Source: Hippasteria phrygiana
Taxonomy: Eukaryota > Echinodermata > Asteroidea > Valvatida > Goniasteridae
Direction of reading: 5' to 3'
Assembly: GCA_037893225.1 (NCBI GenBank)
Contig: JAZGUH010000122.1
Span: 124,001 to 188,000 of the forward strand
DNA: 64,000 nucleotides
The notes under the pieces are model-generated. The model saw only the letters and a program-made list of their open reading frames with translations. It was not told the DNA's origin and did not search any database. Position numbers and translations under genes: made by a program. Shown here one piece after another: positions 1-10,658 of the stretch; positions within the stretch are counted from its first letter, which is position 1; every line of letters starts with the position of its first letter.

Positions 1-735
1 ACAAAAGTACAAGCTCGATTAAGTTGAAATGTAATATCTAAGTAGGCCAGCAGGTTTATAGATGAAAATTGACATGACGTTATGATGACTTCATCACACG
101 TCACCTGACGTCATCTTAAAGGAGCAGTTTTTGAAGCCACATATAAACAAAAGTACAAGTTCGATTAAGTTGAAATGTAATATCTAGGTACGTCTGCAAG
201 TTTATAGATGAAAATTGACATGACATTATGATGATGTCATCACATGTCACGTGACGTCATCTTAAAGGTGGATTCTTCGAAGCCATATATCTACAGAATT
301 ACAAGTCCAATGAAATTGAAACGTGATATGTAGGTATGCTAGCAGGCGTTATTGACAAAAATTACATGACGTCATGATGACATCATTATACGATTTTCTA
401 GTAATTTTTAAGTTTTTAAACCCCAAAGCCATATCTCATCAAACCTACATGCTAATTTCAAAAAACAATTTGTAATACATTTGTTAGGTGATAGGTACTT
501 ACATATGAATGTGCAAAATGTGTGACATCACAATGACATCATCATGGTCACAAACTGCAAGTATGCTCACATTTCCAAAACAATTATGATTAAGGATACG
601 TAATTGCTTGAATGTAAAACAAGATTTTGTTTCATCTACCATTGATATCTCATCAAGAATTAGAATCATACTCCCACAAAAAAAAAAAAAACACCCGAAA
701 CAGCCCTGTGTTTGTACACAAACACCAGTTTCTAG
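1..735 (+). mobile_element. Helitron-like element, 3' part (5' end outside window)
   Basis: This begins with about three tandem copies of a ~147-bp repeat (1-~350) carrying TGACGTCA-like motifs. It ends with an 18-nt palindrome (708-725, gtgtttgtacacaaacac), six further bases, then CTAG at 732-735 followed by T. A short hairpin a few bases before CTRR is the classic Helitron 3' terminus. The same terminus recurs inverted at 13815 and 17231. The flank 736-1009 is repeated at 4097-4370 without the element, so the 3' boundary is directly visible. No Rep/helicase coding is seen, so this would be a non-autonomous member. The 5' end is not in the window. The empty site reads G|T rather than the usual A|T, so a Helentron-like variant is possible. 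Confidence 0.6.
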
Positions 736-1009
736 TTTCTCATTGGTTTTGTGTGTACTGAGAATGCGCGATAAGTCAACGAGTCGGTGTTTAACGGAGT
801 CTGATTTTCTCGTTTTCCCCAACATCTTATTGTTCTACAAACAGAGTCAGGATCTCTGAATACAATTCATGTATCTAAAGTTCACGAGGTTTACAGCCAT
901 CTGATGTTTCCGGGTTTTCAAGTTGAACACTTCCAATGTCTCATGTAGGACAAATTGCTGTGCGGCTGCTTCAGGGATGAGGACGTCCATCTTCGCTCAG
1001 ATAAACCAG
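736..1009. repeat. Duplicated flank, copy 1
   Basis: About 274 bp nearly identical to 4097-4370. A more diverged relative lies at about 9578-9670. The paralogous copies allow the Helitron-like end at 735 to be placed. Past 1009 this copy runs into an oligo-G tract while the other continues with unrelated sequence. No coding function is evident. Confidence 0.8.
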
Positions 1010-1123
1010 TGGTGGGGGGGGGGGGGGGGGGGGGGGTGGGGTTTAAAGGGGGACCAGTCAAATGTTCTGTGCAGATTTTCAAACTTTTCTTAGAAATATT
1101 TTTAGCACACCGATGTCCCGATA

Positions 1124-1160
<37 letters not shown>
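1010..1160. repeat. Oligo-G tract facing oligo-C tract
   Basis: An uninterrupted G run near 1015-1036 is followed about 90 bp later by a C run of more than 30 bases (about 1124-1157). The arrangement G-run...C-run is self-complementary, like several other small elements in the window. Tract lengths may be unreliable in the assembly. Confidence 0.7.
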
Positions 1161-3020
1161 AAAAAATGAAAAGCGAAGCCTAAGGAGAAATCGTTTTCAA
1201 TAATGGACAGCGCCCATAATGGGCAGTGGTTTTAATAGTCTTTACACCACTGTTTACTTCCATACATATCAATAGTTAATTAAGGTCATTTTATCAAAAC
1301 AATCAAGTTAAAGGTACGCTGATTGAGCTTGAGACACCGTATACATGAGATTCCTACATCTAAATGACATCTATTGGACAAAACACCAAAATTTACACTC
1401 GTTTCAATTCCTTCAGTATAAAAAAGTAAGTCCTTTTTTTTTTTTTAAAGAGTTTCCATCATCCATTAAAATCTAGTCAAATATTTACACGCTTTGCCGG
1501 AGACCTACCGAATTGTCACAAGGACAGCAAATAGCAAAGTAAAGAATTTAGCAGTCTGTCTTTTATAAACGTTCCCAAAATTTTGAAGTTTCATTTTTCA
1601 TTTGATTTCCGTATAAACTAGCTCGTTTCGAATCTATGACTTACCAACATTTTCTTCAACGTTTTCACGAGTTTTTTTGCAGGAATGTTTTTGTACAGTT
1701 ATGGCGCCTTCAATTGAGATGGATTTCTTTCTATGGCCAAACTAAAATAACACCCTTTTGCAGGACGAAATTGGAAAGATTTGAAATAGAAAAACACCAC
1801 CCTCTTTTTACTTCAAATGAAAACCAGCATGTAGATCATGTCGGTATTGTTGTTACACATGATGAGTGAGAACAACGTGGACTGGACATTTCACGGCTTG
1901 TGTGAGAATGGGAAAAGAAATTAATTTCGATAAAAGGTCTCGCCCGATCAACCACGCTTTCCAGAGAGTCAAGACACAATGGTGCAATAAAATATGCATG
2001 TTGTTCTGAAAGCATTATCCGTAGTCGGATAATATGCACAGCATTTACACCCTGCATTTGTACACAGGGCCCGCTAGTGTTCACAGAAAATTGAATCGCG
2101 GAGTGACCTTCGTGACCTTCGTGCGATGCGAAGCGTACGTGCTAAAAATCGCAAAGATGGGGAGTCAAAAAAATTGCGAGTGAGGTTAACAATATCGGCG
2201 GCGACGGGTGTAGCACAAGTTCTTGCGATCTAGATCTAGCATCGTAGAATTTCGAATATGGCACCCGCTCGAACTTCGAAATAAACTGGTCGATTTTATA
2301 CATATTTGAAAGAATAAATCTAAAATATTTGAAATTAATGTGCACTTCCTGACCTATATACAACATCTGATCGTATTTTCCAAGGGAAATCAGAATATAT
2401 TGAATTACACTGCATCGTACATGTATTTCCACGATTTTGCCTGCCCATGTACACATTTCTTGCATAGCGTACATGCATATATATTGACTACACACGCAAC
2501 ATTGACCGCCGGATCAGAATAATTAAATGACTCGTCTTACGAATGACGCAAAATTGCGACGAATAATTACGCTAAATAGATAAGTTATGTACCAAAATAA
2601 TCCTGAATAAATAAGCTTCCTAGACAACTATTTCATTAATTACCAATTTGAGTGAAAATGGTAAATAAAACCAGCAATAATTTCTTCCCTTTCAAGAAAC
2701 CGCCTTTCAACTATATAGCCACTGAGAAAAAAACGATACAACCCACGAATTTATAACAGTTGTCTAGGCCGCCCCCGTATTTTTGCCGTCTCCTGAACTC
2801 TTCAGATCAAGCCTGCCGATAGGTAAACCCGTATACACTGACATTGCGAAAAAGTTGGGGATTTTTCACAATTTTTAGCATGCCTTTTAACGGCGATCGA
2901 TAGCTATAATCAGCTGGATTTGACACGACTTCATCGTGTAGATTTTTATTACGGGCCAATCAGCTATGCGTATTAGCTTTGTGGTGGCACTGTGAACCAC
3001 TGTGCAGGGTGAAATGAGCA
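1161..3020. other. No recognisable gene
   Basis: AT-rich DNA with only short open frames. None shows a recognisable domain, a signal peptide or splice-flanked structure. No clear repeat termini were seen. Confidence 0.5.
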
Positions 3021-3028
3021 GTGTAAAC

Positions 3029-3270
3029 CACTGATCTCTATATAAACTGGATAGCTCATTGGCCATTGCGTGCTGTACAAACAACTGAAGCCAGCACCCG
3101 CCATATTACCACTCCCAATTTACCACTGATCGCTATGTAAGGAGAACGAGGACGAAAGGAGACCCTGGGGACAAGGTTGGAAAACCTGTTGTATTGGGAG
3201 TGATAACATGGCGGTCAGTGGCCTCAACTCGAACAGCCGGTGCGCTATCCAGTTTACATAGAGATCAGTG
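3029..3270. mobile_element. 242-bp MITE with 8-bp TSD
   Basis: Terminal inverted repeats begin CACTGATCTC and end GAGATCAGTG, about 27 bp long with few mismatches (ctatataaactggatagc against gctatccagtttacatag). Perfect 8-bp direct repeats gtgtaaac flank it at 3021-3028 and 3271-3278. The interior is also largely self-complementary (ccgccatattaccactccc against gggagtgataacatggcgg). Three more 242-bp copies lie at 29670, 42861 and 62738. An 8-bp TSD suits hAT- or P-like transposases; no coding capacity. Confidence 0.9.
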
Positions 3271-3278
3271 GTGTAAAC

Positions 3279-4096
3279 CCTGTGTATGCCAGTTAGGTAT
3301 CTCAAAGGTCAAAGGTTATTCGGGATAAAATTGATGACGTAATGTCACGCGAACGCCCATTCTGATTGAATTAATTTCACACGCGCGCGTTAGGTCAAGG
3401 GTCATTCGGGATAACTTTTTCACTGTGCACATGCGCAGTTGAAATACCGAACTGGCTTATTGTTTCACAGGGCGCGTTTGTTTCACGCAGATCCAGAGCG
3501 CGATCAGTGATCCGGAGCGTCAAAAGCTGCTCCGGATCACAAGATCTAAGATGGCGACGTGCGAGACGGACAGAGAAAAGTGACGGTATTTGTTCGTAGA
3601 TTTGAAGCATTTAACGAGCTATTGTGACAGTATTTACTCATAACTCGTGTACAGTGTATTTTTGTTATTAAAGCTATGTACGAATCATTTACTTTTCTAG
3701 AAATACTAGATAGTTTATCATAAAAATAGCCCTACAGAATCTGAAGCAGACGACATTGTCGTGTAATACAAATTCTCCCAGCATGCAACATATAGCGAGA
3801 GGGATTCGCGATCCTGTTTGTTTTCGTTTGGCTCTGGATCACCTCCCGATCCGTGTGAAACAAACAGGCCCTGTGTCTCTTTGGTGGCTATAAACACGAA
3901 TCGTTGCCAGGTGACGAGCACACGGCGCCGTGGACATAAATCCGACTCTTTCCCCATATACATTGCAACAAAAGTGTGATTTTGCAATCGACTGGCAATC
4001 GCACTGAAATGGCATAGCCCTAAACCTAATCCTACCTCTTACACAAACCCCAACCTCAACCCCATTTCTCACCGTAATCATCACCATTACCCTTTG
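3279..4096. other. Intergenic DNA with perfect hairpin and old repeat
   Basis: A perfect 11-bp inverted repeat, tgatccggagc (3508-3518) and gctccggatca (3529-3539), has a 10-nt loop. From about 3930 onward the sequence resembles 9400-9690, sharing the tatccgactcttt core and C/A-rich stretches, so it belongs to an old dispersed family. No gene was recognised. Confidence 0.5.
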
Positions 4097-4370
4097 TTTC
4101 TCATTGGTTTTGTGTGTACTGAGAATGCGCGATAAGTCAACGAGTCGATGTTTAACGGAGTCTGATTTTCTCGTTTTTCCCAACATCTTATTGTTCTACA
4201 AACAGAGTCAGGATATCTGAATACAATGCATGTATCTAAAGTTCACGAGGTTTACAGCCATCTGATGTTTCCGGGTTTTCAAGTTGAACACTTCCAATGT
4301 CTCATGTAGGACAAATTGCTGTGCGGCTGCTTCAGGGATGAGGACGTCCATCTTCGCTCAGATAAACCTC
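4097..4370. repeat. Duplicated flank, copy 2 (empty site)
   Basis: Near-identical to 736-1009 but lacking the Helitron-like element. The sequence upstream of 4097 therefore represents a related pre-insertion locus. It diverges from copy 1 after the shared gctcagataaacc. Confidence 0.8.
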
Positions 4371-4699
4371 TTCGGTGGTCAGGGTTATCAATCCTATTGG
4401 CAACCCTTTATCCATTGCCTTAAGCCCTGAAATGACCCCTTTGATAAAAATTAAATGAACAAAAATGAAAAGATGTAAACGATTAGTATATTATATAAAG
4501 TACCTTCGCAAAATTATACTTTTACCATTCCTATGATATTAATACGCTTGTAAATCACTCCAGGGTGATAGTTAGCTTCAACATCTTTGCAACCATGATC
4601 ATCCTAAACATGCTTTCTCAAATCCGGGGAGAATGCAATTGAAGCCGAAAAAAGATGTACCGGGGGTACATTCGCATTGGCAAATTTATAAAGTCTATT
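4371..4699. other. 3' flank of lectin gene, nothing recognised
   Basis: About 330 bp between the duplicated flank and the lectin stop codon. Probably contains the lectin 3' UTR, but I see no decisive polyadenylation signal. Confidence 0.4.
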
Positions 4700-5284
4700 T
4701 TAGGGACGGAGACGTCCATCGGAATTTAAAATGTAGCAGGTCGTTTCAGCGGCTGAGGTGGAGACCACGGTTGGTGATGATACTTTCCGTTCGATGTTGG
4801 TCTCACAAACAGTGTACTCGCTTTTTGTACAAGGATCGTCCACCCAATTCCCATCCTGAAGTATGGCCACACAATCTTGGTTGTGAAAATTGTTCGGTTG
4901 GTCGCTTTTCCAGTTGTTATACTGCATGATTCTAACCACATCAGCGTAATGACACACCCACCGGTCTTCTACTTCTATGTCATTGCAGGCAATCCAAGCG
5001 CGGCTCATTCCACGCCTACCCAGCTCTTCGGAAACGAAATCGTTCTCTTCTGCCGATTCTATCACCAAGAGCATCCCTCCAATGCCCCTGCAGAATGTCT
5101 GAGATCCCTTCCAGGATGCTGTATTGTTAGTGTAGACGTAGCAAGAAGACCCCCGTTGCATCCAATTAACGGGGCAAATTGCGTTAATGGTTATAAGCCA
5201 TAAGCAGGCGACAGTGATGATTGGTGACACACTTGATGCCATGAAGTCAAAATTATGGTACTGCGTAAGCGAATTTTGGAACAA
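4700..5284 (-). CDS. C-type lectin, secreted, single exon (194 aa)
   Basis: The open frame runs from ATG at 5284 to a stop at 4700. The second Met (residue 15, ATG at 5242) directly starts a hydrophobic signal peptide (MASSVSPIITVACLWLITINA) and is the better start. Residues 37-160 form one complete C-type lectin-like domain. C37/C48 give the N-terminal long-form bridge, C65/C160 and C138/C152 are the canonical pairs, and C100/C111 is an extra pair. The carbohydrate/Ca2+ loop reads QPN (129-131) and the second site reads WVDD (147-150) in place of WND. Such domains act outside the cell in glycan or pathogen recognition; the ligand here is unknown. A short Ser/Thr-rich tail (168-185) follows with no membrane segment in this exon. 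A further 3' exon cannot be excluded. No neighbour suggests an operon or cluster. Confidence 0.82.
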   Translation of the reverse strand: MFQNSLTQYHNFDFMASSVSPIITVACLWLITINAICPVNWMQRGSSCYVYTNNTASWKGSQTFCRGIGGMLLVIESAEENDFVSEELGRRGMSRAWIACNDIEVEDRWVCHYADVVRIMQYNNWKSDQPNNFHNQDCVAILQDGNWVDDPCTKSEYTVCETNIERKVSSPTVVSTSAAETTCYILNSDGRLRP

Positions 5285-5581
5285 GTCACCAGGTCCAGCT
5301 TCGCAATTCGTTCAGGGCGTGTTGTTTCGTTACACAACAAAGTCGTTTAGATGGTGACATTAAAAGTGTTAGCAGTTGGCACGAAAGTATGGGACTGGGA
5401 GGCATTGATGACAGCATGAAACACATAGAAAGAGGTGTTCTAAGTACAGGTCCGTGACTCCTTCAGAAATGGCGACGAAATAATCTCTTGTCCAAGGACC
5501 AACGACCCAAAGATGCTAGTCGCAAGATGAAGAAGATATAGGCCTAGTTCTGTGGCACTTGGCTACCTGCAATATGACAGC
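5285..5581. promoter_or_regulatory. Upstream region of lectin gene
   Basis: DNA 5' of the minus-strand lectin. A cttacgcag sequence just upstream of the second Met could be a splice acceptor, so a separate 5' UTR exon is possible. No clear TATA box was found at a convincing distance. Confidence 0.25.
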
Positions 5582-6875
5582 AAATGTATGAGCCAACAAC
5601 GGCGACAGCAAATCGTCACCGTTTTCACGAACTGACACTCATCACGCGCACCTGTGTGTCAGTTCGTGAAACAGCGTAATACAATTTCAGTTTTCACGAA
5701 CTGACACCCATGTGTGCGCGCGCACAACGGGCACTGACTAGCTATAGACTAATCCGGCGACCAAAATTAGAAGCATTTACTGCGGTGGCGAGGCGCCCGC
5801 GTGCGTGTTAGACGCACGCGCTCGACGCAGCTTCGACCAACAGGGTGCTTACAACTTGCCAAAATGCGCACGAGACTCAAATTAAAGAACGCGGGCAGCC
5901 TGCGCGCGGGCGCGGCACCACTGTAAAAATGGCGTCGGCGAATTCCTGTATAGAAGAATTTTCGTTTTCACGCAAGCATGTAGGGGAAATACCATTCCAA
6001 GAAAAAACGCTTTAAAAGCTTTGACACGAATCTACTTTATCTGTATACTTTATCTGTTACAGAAACATTGAACAGTAAACCTCTAAACCCGTAAAATTAA
6101 AGGGACACATTGCCTTCAAATGTCATGACATTTTGGTGCTTGGATATGTTCCTTATCTTTTATAAGAGTTGTTCATGCAAAAATACACGTATAATGTGTT
6201 GTAATTAGCGAGAAGTGATTACAAAACAAAAAATTGGCCTCTGACCCCTGACATCTGACCCGCGAAACATAGACTTATTTCCAGTAGTAAAACAGCATTG
6301 GAAACCAGACCTTCGTGTACCACACAATGCGTTGACGCCAGGTTGGCCCCGCGGCCATCCATTTACGAGTACCGTCCGTGTCCCGTGACGAGACAGTCCC
6401 GATATCCCTACCATATATCACACAAGACGCGGGGCAGGCTTCGCTTAACCCGGCCAGGCTACACAAGCTCCTTACAAGGCTTGCGGCTTGACCATAATGG
6501 AATAACAAGTTTATTTCAACATGTATTTTTATTTATTAACTATAACAAAAATTGAATATCACAAACAGACAGTTATTGTAGTAATAATAATTGCCCAGAC
6601 GTACTTAAACCAGCTGCGACTGGAAATACGACTGGTGAATACGGTCCGCCATTTTGTAGAATCAAAATAATGTTTGAACAATTGTGTCCCTTTAAGAATG
6701 GTTTCAGTTCGTAAAAATGAAAATGTGGTTATATGCGCGCGCTGCTGTACTTGGTGTCAGTTCGTTAAAACGAAAATTACTCGGTTCTGTAAAATACGCG
6801 CGCGTGCGGGCACTCACCTGCTAGAGACTGTTAGTTTGTGGTTTGGGTGACGAAATGTATGAGCCAACAACGGCG
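5582..6875. repeat. Segment bounded by 23-bp direct repeat, with hairpins
   Basis: The 23-mer aaatgtatgagccaacaacggcg occurs at 5582-5604 and 6853-6875. Just inside the left one, tttcacgaactgacac (5623-5638) pairs with gtgtcagttcgtgaaa (5656-5671), and a third copy lies at 5692-5707. Related but decayed copies of this motif (gtgtcagttcgttaaaa) sit at about 6754-6775 near the right repeat. This looks like a composite or mobile segment of ~1.25 kb. No transposase was recognised. Confidence 0.5.
5745..5985 (+). repeat. Dispersed GC-rich repeat (inverse of one in the 13-kb units)
   Basis: From agactaatccggcgaccaaa to ggcgtcggcgaattcctgta this is the reverse complement of 26985-27195, 40181-40385 and 60058-60262, with good identity. 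It contains palindromic GC-rich runs (tgcgtgttagacgcacgcg). Probably a non-autonomous mobile element of which ~315 bp is present in the units. Confidence 0.75.
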
Positions 6876-6955
6876 GAAGCTATTTCAGACCCACACAACT
6901 ACCTCAACCTTTGAGTTTTGTTCATCTTAGACTTAGGTGAACCAACACAATACGA

Positions 6956-7315
6956 AACCCAAAATAGAACCTCATTAAAAAACTCAATAAACCTTGGCAA
7001 TGCCATTTACTTTATAGAACGGTGGACACGATTGGGCAATTTGGGGTGGGGGGGGGGGTACATATTCCTATTCTCTAATTATAATGCGCAGTTAATATTT
7101 AATGCGCAGTTAGTACTAAACATAAATGCGAAACAGTCTCCATAAAACTAAGAAGCATGCTTTTAGCCTTGGGATAGTGGCATAGTTAGAATAGGCCTTA
7201 GTCTTTGAAACAAAAGGTTTAGCCAAACAAATAGCCCCATTGTGTCCACCATATAAAGTAAATGGCATTGCCAAGGTTTATTGTTTGTTTTTTTTAGGTT
7301 ATATTTTGGGGTTGG
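6956..7315. mobile_element. Foldback element with ~80-bp inverted arms
   Basis: The left arm (about 6956-7037, including caataaaccttggcaatgcc) matches the reverse complement of the right arm (about 7232-7315, including ggcattgccaaggtttattg). Roughly 200 bp of spacer contains a short G run. Target duplications are not obvious and no ORF of transposase type is present. Confidence 0.75.
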
Positions 7316-7811
7316 TAATAGTAATATTTATAAAAATGATTTTATTATTATTTTTATTATTTTCTATTTTCTCATCAAAAGCAACAGTATATATCGCCAC
7401 CATCAGTGGACGTGAGGTAGGCCTATACTGATGAAAGTTGTTTTCCTCTTTAAGGGGCTCAAGCAGTTGCCATGATGACCGACTAGTGCACTTCCACATA
7501 ACACTGGTGGCAATGACTTCAGCGGGTAAAGCACGTTTACATACTAAACATGTTTAGCGTATTGACGGATAGTGTTCAGCCACTGAACATTGATGTTTAG
7601 GTATTGGACACGTAATGTTTAGCTTCTAAACATGTTTACAAACTGATGGGAAAAAAACTATGCACAGGTTTTAGAGTGTAGTGGTTTGTGTGTATATTTG
7701 AAGCTTAGCCTGTATATATTGTCTATTCGGCTTGCTTCATTTATGTCAACACGCATTCTCAGTGCAATTGTCTCCACTTCGGCTATACAGCGCTGTACCA
7801 ACTTGAAATCA
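7316..7811. other. Intergenic, small palindromic motifs only
   Basis: Contains repeated taaacatgttta motifs at about 7545-7645, reminiscent of a short decayed MITE. No gene or clear boundaries. Confidence 0.3.
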
Positions 7812-8146
7812 TGGGCGTAAATCCCGGGGGGTGATAGGGGTATATATCCACAAAAAAAAACTTTTGACGGGCCATTGGATCATCACCCCCCCCCCCCCCC
7901 CCCCCCCCGATTTGTGTGGTGAGACAGTACAAAAGCTTTGCACCATTGTGTTGTCAGGATTAGACATAGGTGTGCATATATGCATTAGATGTACAGAGCC
8001 TAGACCTTTGTATGAACATCATCCCTATAGTGTCATATTGTCAAATTATTTTGCTCCGCCGGGATTTTGATCACACCCCAACCCCATCCCCACTTACCCA
8101 CCCACCCACCCTATTCCCCCACTCGCCACGGATTTACGCCACTGTT
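7812..8146. mobile_element. TIR element with internal oligo-C tract
   Basis: The ends carry ggcgtaaatcc on the left (about 7813-7823) and ggatttacgcc on the right (about 8129-8139). A C run of more than 20 bases lies at about 7886-7908, and further C-rich microsatellite (cccaccca) near 8085-8115. Non-coding. The TSD was not resolved. Confidence 0.5.
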
Positions 8147-8430
8147 TGTAATAGCTCGGTCCTCTCGCTACAAATTGAAAACACATTTTGTTTTAATTCT
8201 TTATCGTTGTTTCAGCGTGTTATTCGCTGTATAATTCATCGTCCTCTTGTTTTCTGAATGAAAAAGAAAACTACATGTATTGGGATAACCACAGATTCTA
8301 GCGGGGTGGGTGGTGAGGGGAAGTGTAGCTTTTTACTCGTTGCGTGATGTACGTACAAACTGCATCTTGGAGTAGGCCCAGGGAAAAAACAAAGTTAACT
8401 ATTGTCTGTTAGACAAACTTTGCCCGAACC

Positions 8431-8676
8431 CAGAGGCGGATCCAGGATTTTGTTTCGTCAGCGAAAAAGAGTTACGGTGGGGGGGGGGGGGGGTGGTTGG
8501 TGGCGCCATTTAACCTCTTTGGTTTGTTCTTACCCATAGGCAAAATATGACCTGTAGGGTTTCTGCTTTTCTGCTTTGAAACTTTAGGCGTAGGCCCCTA
8601 CAAGAAAAAAAATGGCAACAAGCGTGGGGGGGGGGGTCGACCCCCAAACACCCCCCCCCCCCCGGATCCGCGCCTG
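8431..8676. mobile_element. hAT-like MITE with G and C tracts
   Basis: Begins CAGAGGCGGATCC (8431-8443) and ends GGATCCGCGCCTG (8664-8676); CAGNG ends are typical of hAT elements. G runs near the left and middle (8479-8492, 8627-8636) and a C run at 8651-8663 make the element self-complementary. The flanks share gaacc, but a clean 8-bp TSD is not visible. Confidence 0.65.
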
Positions 8677-9169
8677 GAACCCAGTCAACAACGTCTAAAT
8701 GGGCCGTATGCGTGGAACCAGCCTACAGAGCGTGGTCGAGTCCGCTGGTTATCAATAGCAATGCTTTCATATTAAACTGTTTCGAGTGAAGAGGGGACCA
8801 GTGACCCAAAAGTTCGACTGTCAATACTACTCTCCGCATGCGCGTGGTTATATAGACAACGACCGACCATAATTAGTCGAATAATTGTTTTTCTTGACTG
8901 AACCAAGTTAAAAATGGCTAAGACGATTAGTCCAAATTCCGAACTTGATGTGACTGCTACTTTTTGGGGTTCGTTGTGTTCGTGAATGGCCTCTGTCCCT
9001 TTGGTTAGTGCATGGGGGGGGGGGGGGGGGGGGGTCTTGCTACATTTTGATAACATGATCACACAAAACTAGGTTGGAAAGTACATTGCAAAGAGTTCGG
9101 AGGGAAACTGTTACTGATAGAAACTTCTGAAGAAAATGACTTCATCAAGGTGCAACTGAAGATTCAAAG
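8677..9169. other. No recognisable gene; one oligo-G tract
   Basis: Contains an uninterrupted G run of about 20 at 9015-9034. Short open frames only, without recognisable domains. Confidence 0.4.
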
Positions 9170-9172
9170 TAA

Positions 9173-9310
9173 AGCCCGGTTCATACTTCATGCGAATGCG
9201 TATGCGAAGCGAATTCGTCAAGGTAACGGAGAACGTCACAATGAAACTTCAATTGTTGACGTCATGAAATTCGCTTCGCATTCGCATTCGCATGAAGTAT
9301 GAACCGGGCT
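9173..9310. mobile_element. 138-bp MITE with TAA target duplication
   Basis: Inverted ends agcccggttcatacttcatg and catgaagtatgaaccgggct extend through the gcgaatgcg repeats to about 35 bp. TAA at 9170-9172 is repeated at 9311-9313. A 3-bp TWA duplication suggests PIF/Harbinger mobilisation (inference). Non-coding. Confidence 0.85.
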
Positions 9311-9746
9311 TAAGGCGTGGGCGTGGTTGGGGTGCAATGACCGATCCATGGTGTATGGGTTGTAACGCGGATATGCCGTTGTCATATTATGAATATCCGA
9401 CTCCATGAATATCCGACTCTTTACCCACAATGCCCTGCAACACAAGCGCTTTTTTACGATGAGCAAAATAATTTTTGGCAATGGCATAACCTTTAACATC
9501 ATCCCAACCCCAACGCAGACCCTATCCTAAACCCTAACCCTCTTTCTCACCCCAATCCGCTGCATCACTCTAACCCTATGTTTCTCATTGTTTTTGGTGT
9601 ACGGGGGCCTACTGAGCATGTGCAGTATAACCAACAAGTCTCATTTTCAAGGAGTCTGATATTCACGCGACACCGTCGCTGGTTTGCAGTTTGAAAACTG
9701 GGCACAGGGCCAACCACGTATAGAAGGGATGATTGCATACATAAAG
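9311..9746. repeat. Old dispersed repeat, related to 3930-4190
   Basis: Shares with 3930-4190 the tatccgactcttt core, the ggcaatggcata/atggcatag stretch, a C/A-rich region and the tttctcattg block. Divergence is substantial. No coding potential recognised. Confidence 0.55.
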
Positions 9747-9942
9747 AATGGGACTTGGTATGACAGCCCGCTTCACATGAAACATGTTTACGGTATGTGA
9801 AATGACCAGCGTACATGACATATGTGACGGGAGCGCAGTGCCCAACTCAAACCACGCCTCGCGTGTCTTGCTGTATATGCTGGGTGATGATGGCCGCCTG
9901 TAACCTTTGACCTCTCAACCTGCTCAACCAACAACATACTTA

Positions 9943-10149
9943 TCATCGTACCATATATGGCTCAACTGAGACCTGCGTATTTCCTGCATTTTCGCCATGA
10001 GATTCAATCCGTGCATTTAAACGATTCAAACTCGAGGACATTGAACGATCTTCAGTAATCTCGAATTTCGAGCGGATGGCGTAGCTGCCATCTGCGGGTA
10101 ACTTCCAGAAAAGACCACGAACTTTGACCTCAAAACACTCCAATGCCAA
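9943..10149 (-). CDS. Hypothetical 68-aa ORF conserved in the units
   Basis: An ATG-started frame whose counterparts in units 1-3 keep the same frame and stop region. The only length difference is a 24-nt, frame-preserving indel around residues 31-40. No family recognised, no signal peptide or membrane segment, no clear splice sites. The in-frame indel is mild support for coding. It could equally be a coincidental ORF in repeated DNA. Confidence 0.25.
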   Translation of the reverse strand: MALECFEVKVRGLFWKLPADGSYAIRSKFEITEDRSMSSSLNRLNARIESHGENAGNTQVSVEPYMVR

Positions 10150-10460
10150 CCCCGAAAATCGAAGTATTTAATCCATTGAATATAACAAGGTGTGTAATTT
10201 AATTAATATGACTACACCATTAAGAAAATCGAAATTTATTTCACAATTAACAAGTCATGCGTTAACAAGGGATTAATTAGTAACAACAATAAACACCCAT
10301 CAAAACTAACAACTCGCCTTTCACATAATTTGCTATCAACCACATTGACCTATCGCGGTCGAATCGCGTCAACGCAGCTTGTGAATTATTGTCCAATCAC
10401 ATCAATTATAATTCCACGTGGAACGCGCAAAATCTGAGACAAACAAAAATTTAAAATCCC

Positions 10461-10658
10461 ATAGGCCCGTCACCAAGGGGGGCTCGGGGGGGGGGCGGGG
10501 GGGGGGGGCTCCCCCCGGTGATTAATTGGCCCCCCCATCTGTCAAACCATAAGCATAAAGTTGTGTTGTTTTTCTTGTGATGTGGTCCCCCTATCAAGCA
10601 CTGTGCCCCCTCCCCCCCCCCCCCCCCCCCCCCAATGCCTGGAGCTGGTGACGGGCCT
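10461..10658. mobile_element. TIR element with G and C tracts
   Basis: Perfect 13-bp inverted ends, aggcccgtcacca (10461-10473) and tggtgacgggcct (10646-10658). G-rich runs lie inside the left end (10487-10510) and a C run inside the right (10610-10633). Absent from the matching position in units 1-3, so inserted in copy 0 only or lost elsewhere. Confidence 0.75.

Noticed and set aside
1..480. CRISPR array
   Set aside because: Repeats are ~147 bp, contiguous and diverged, without unique spacers, in an animal-type genome.
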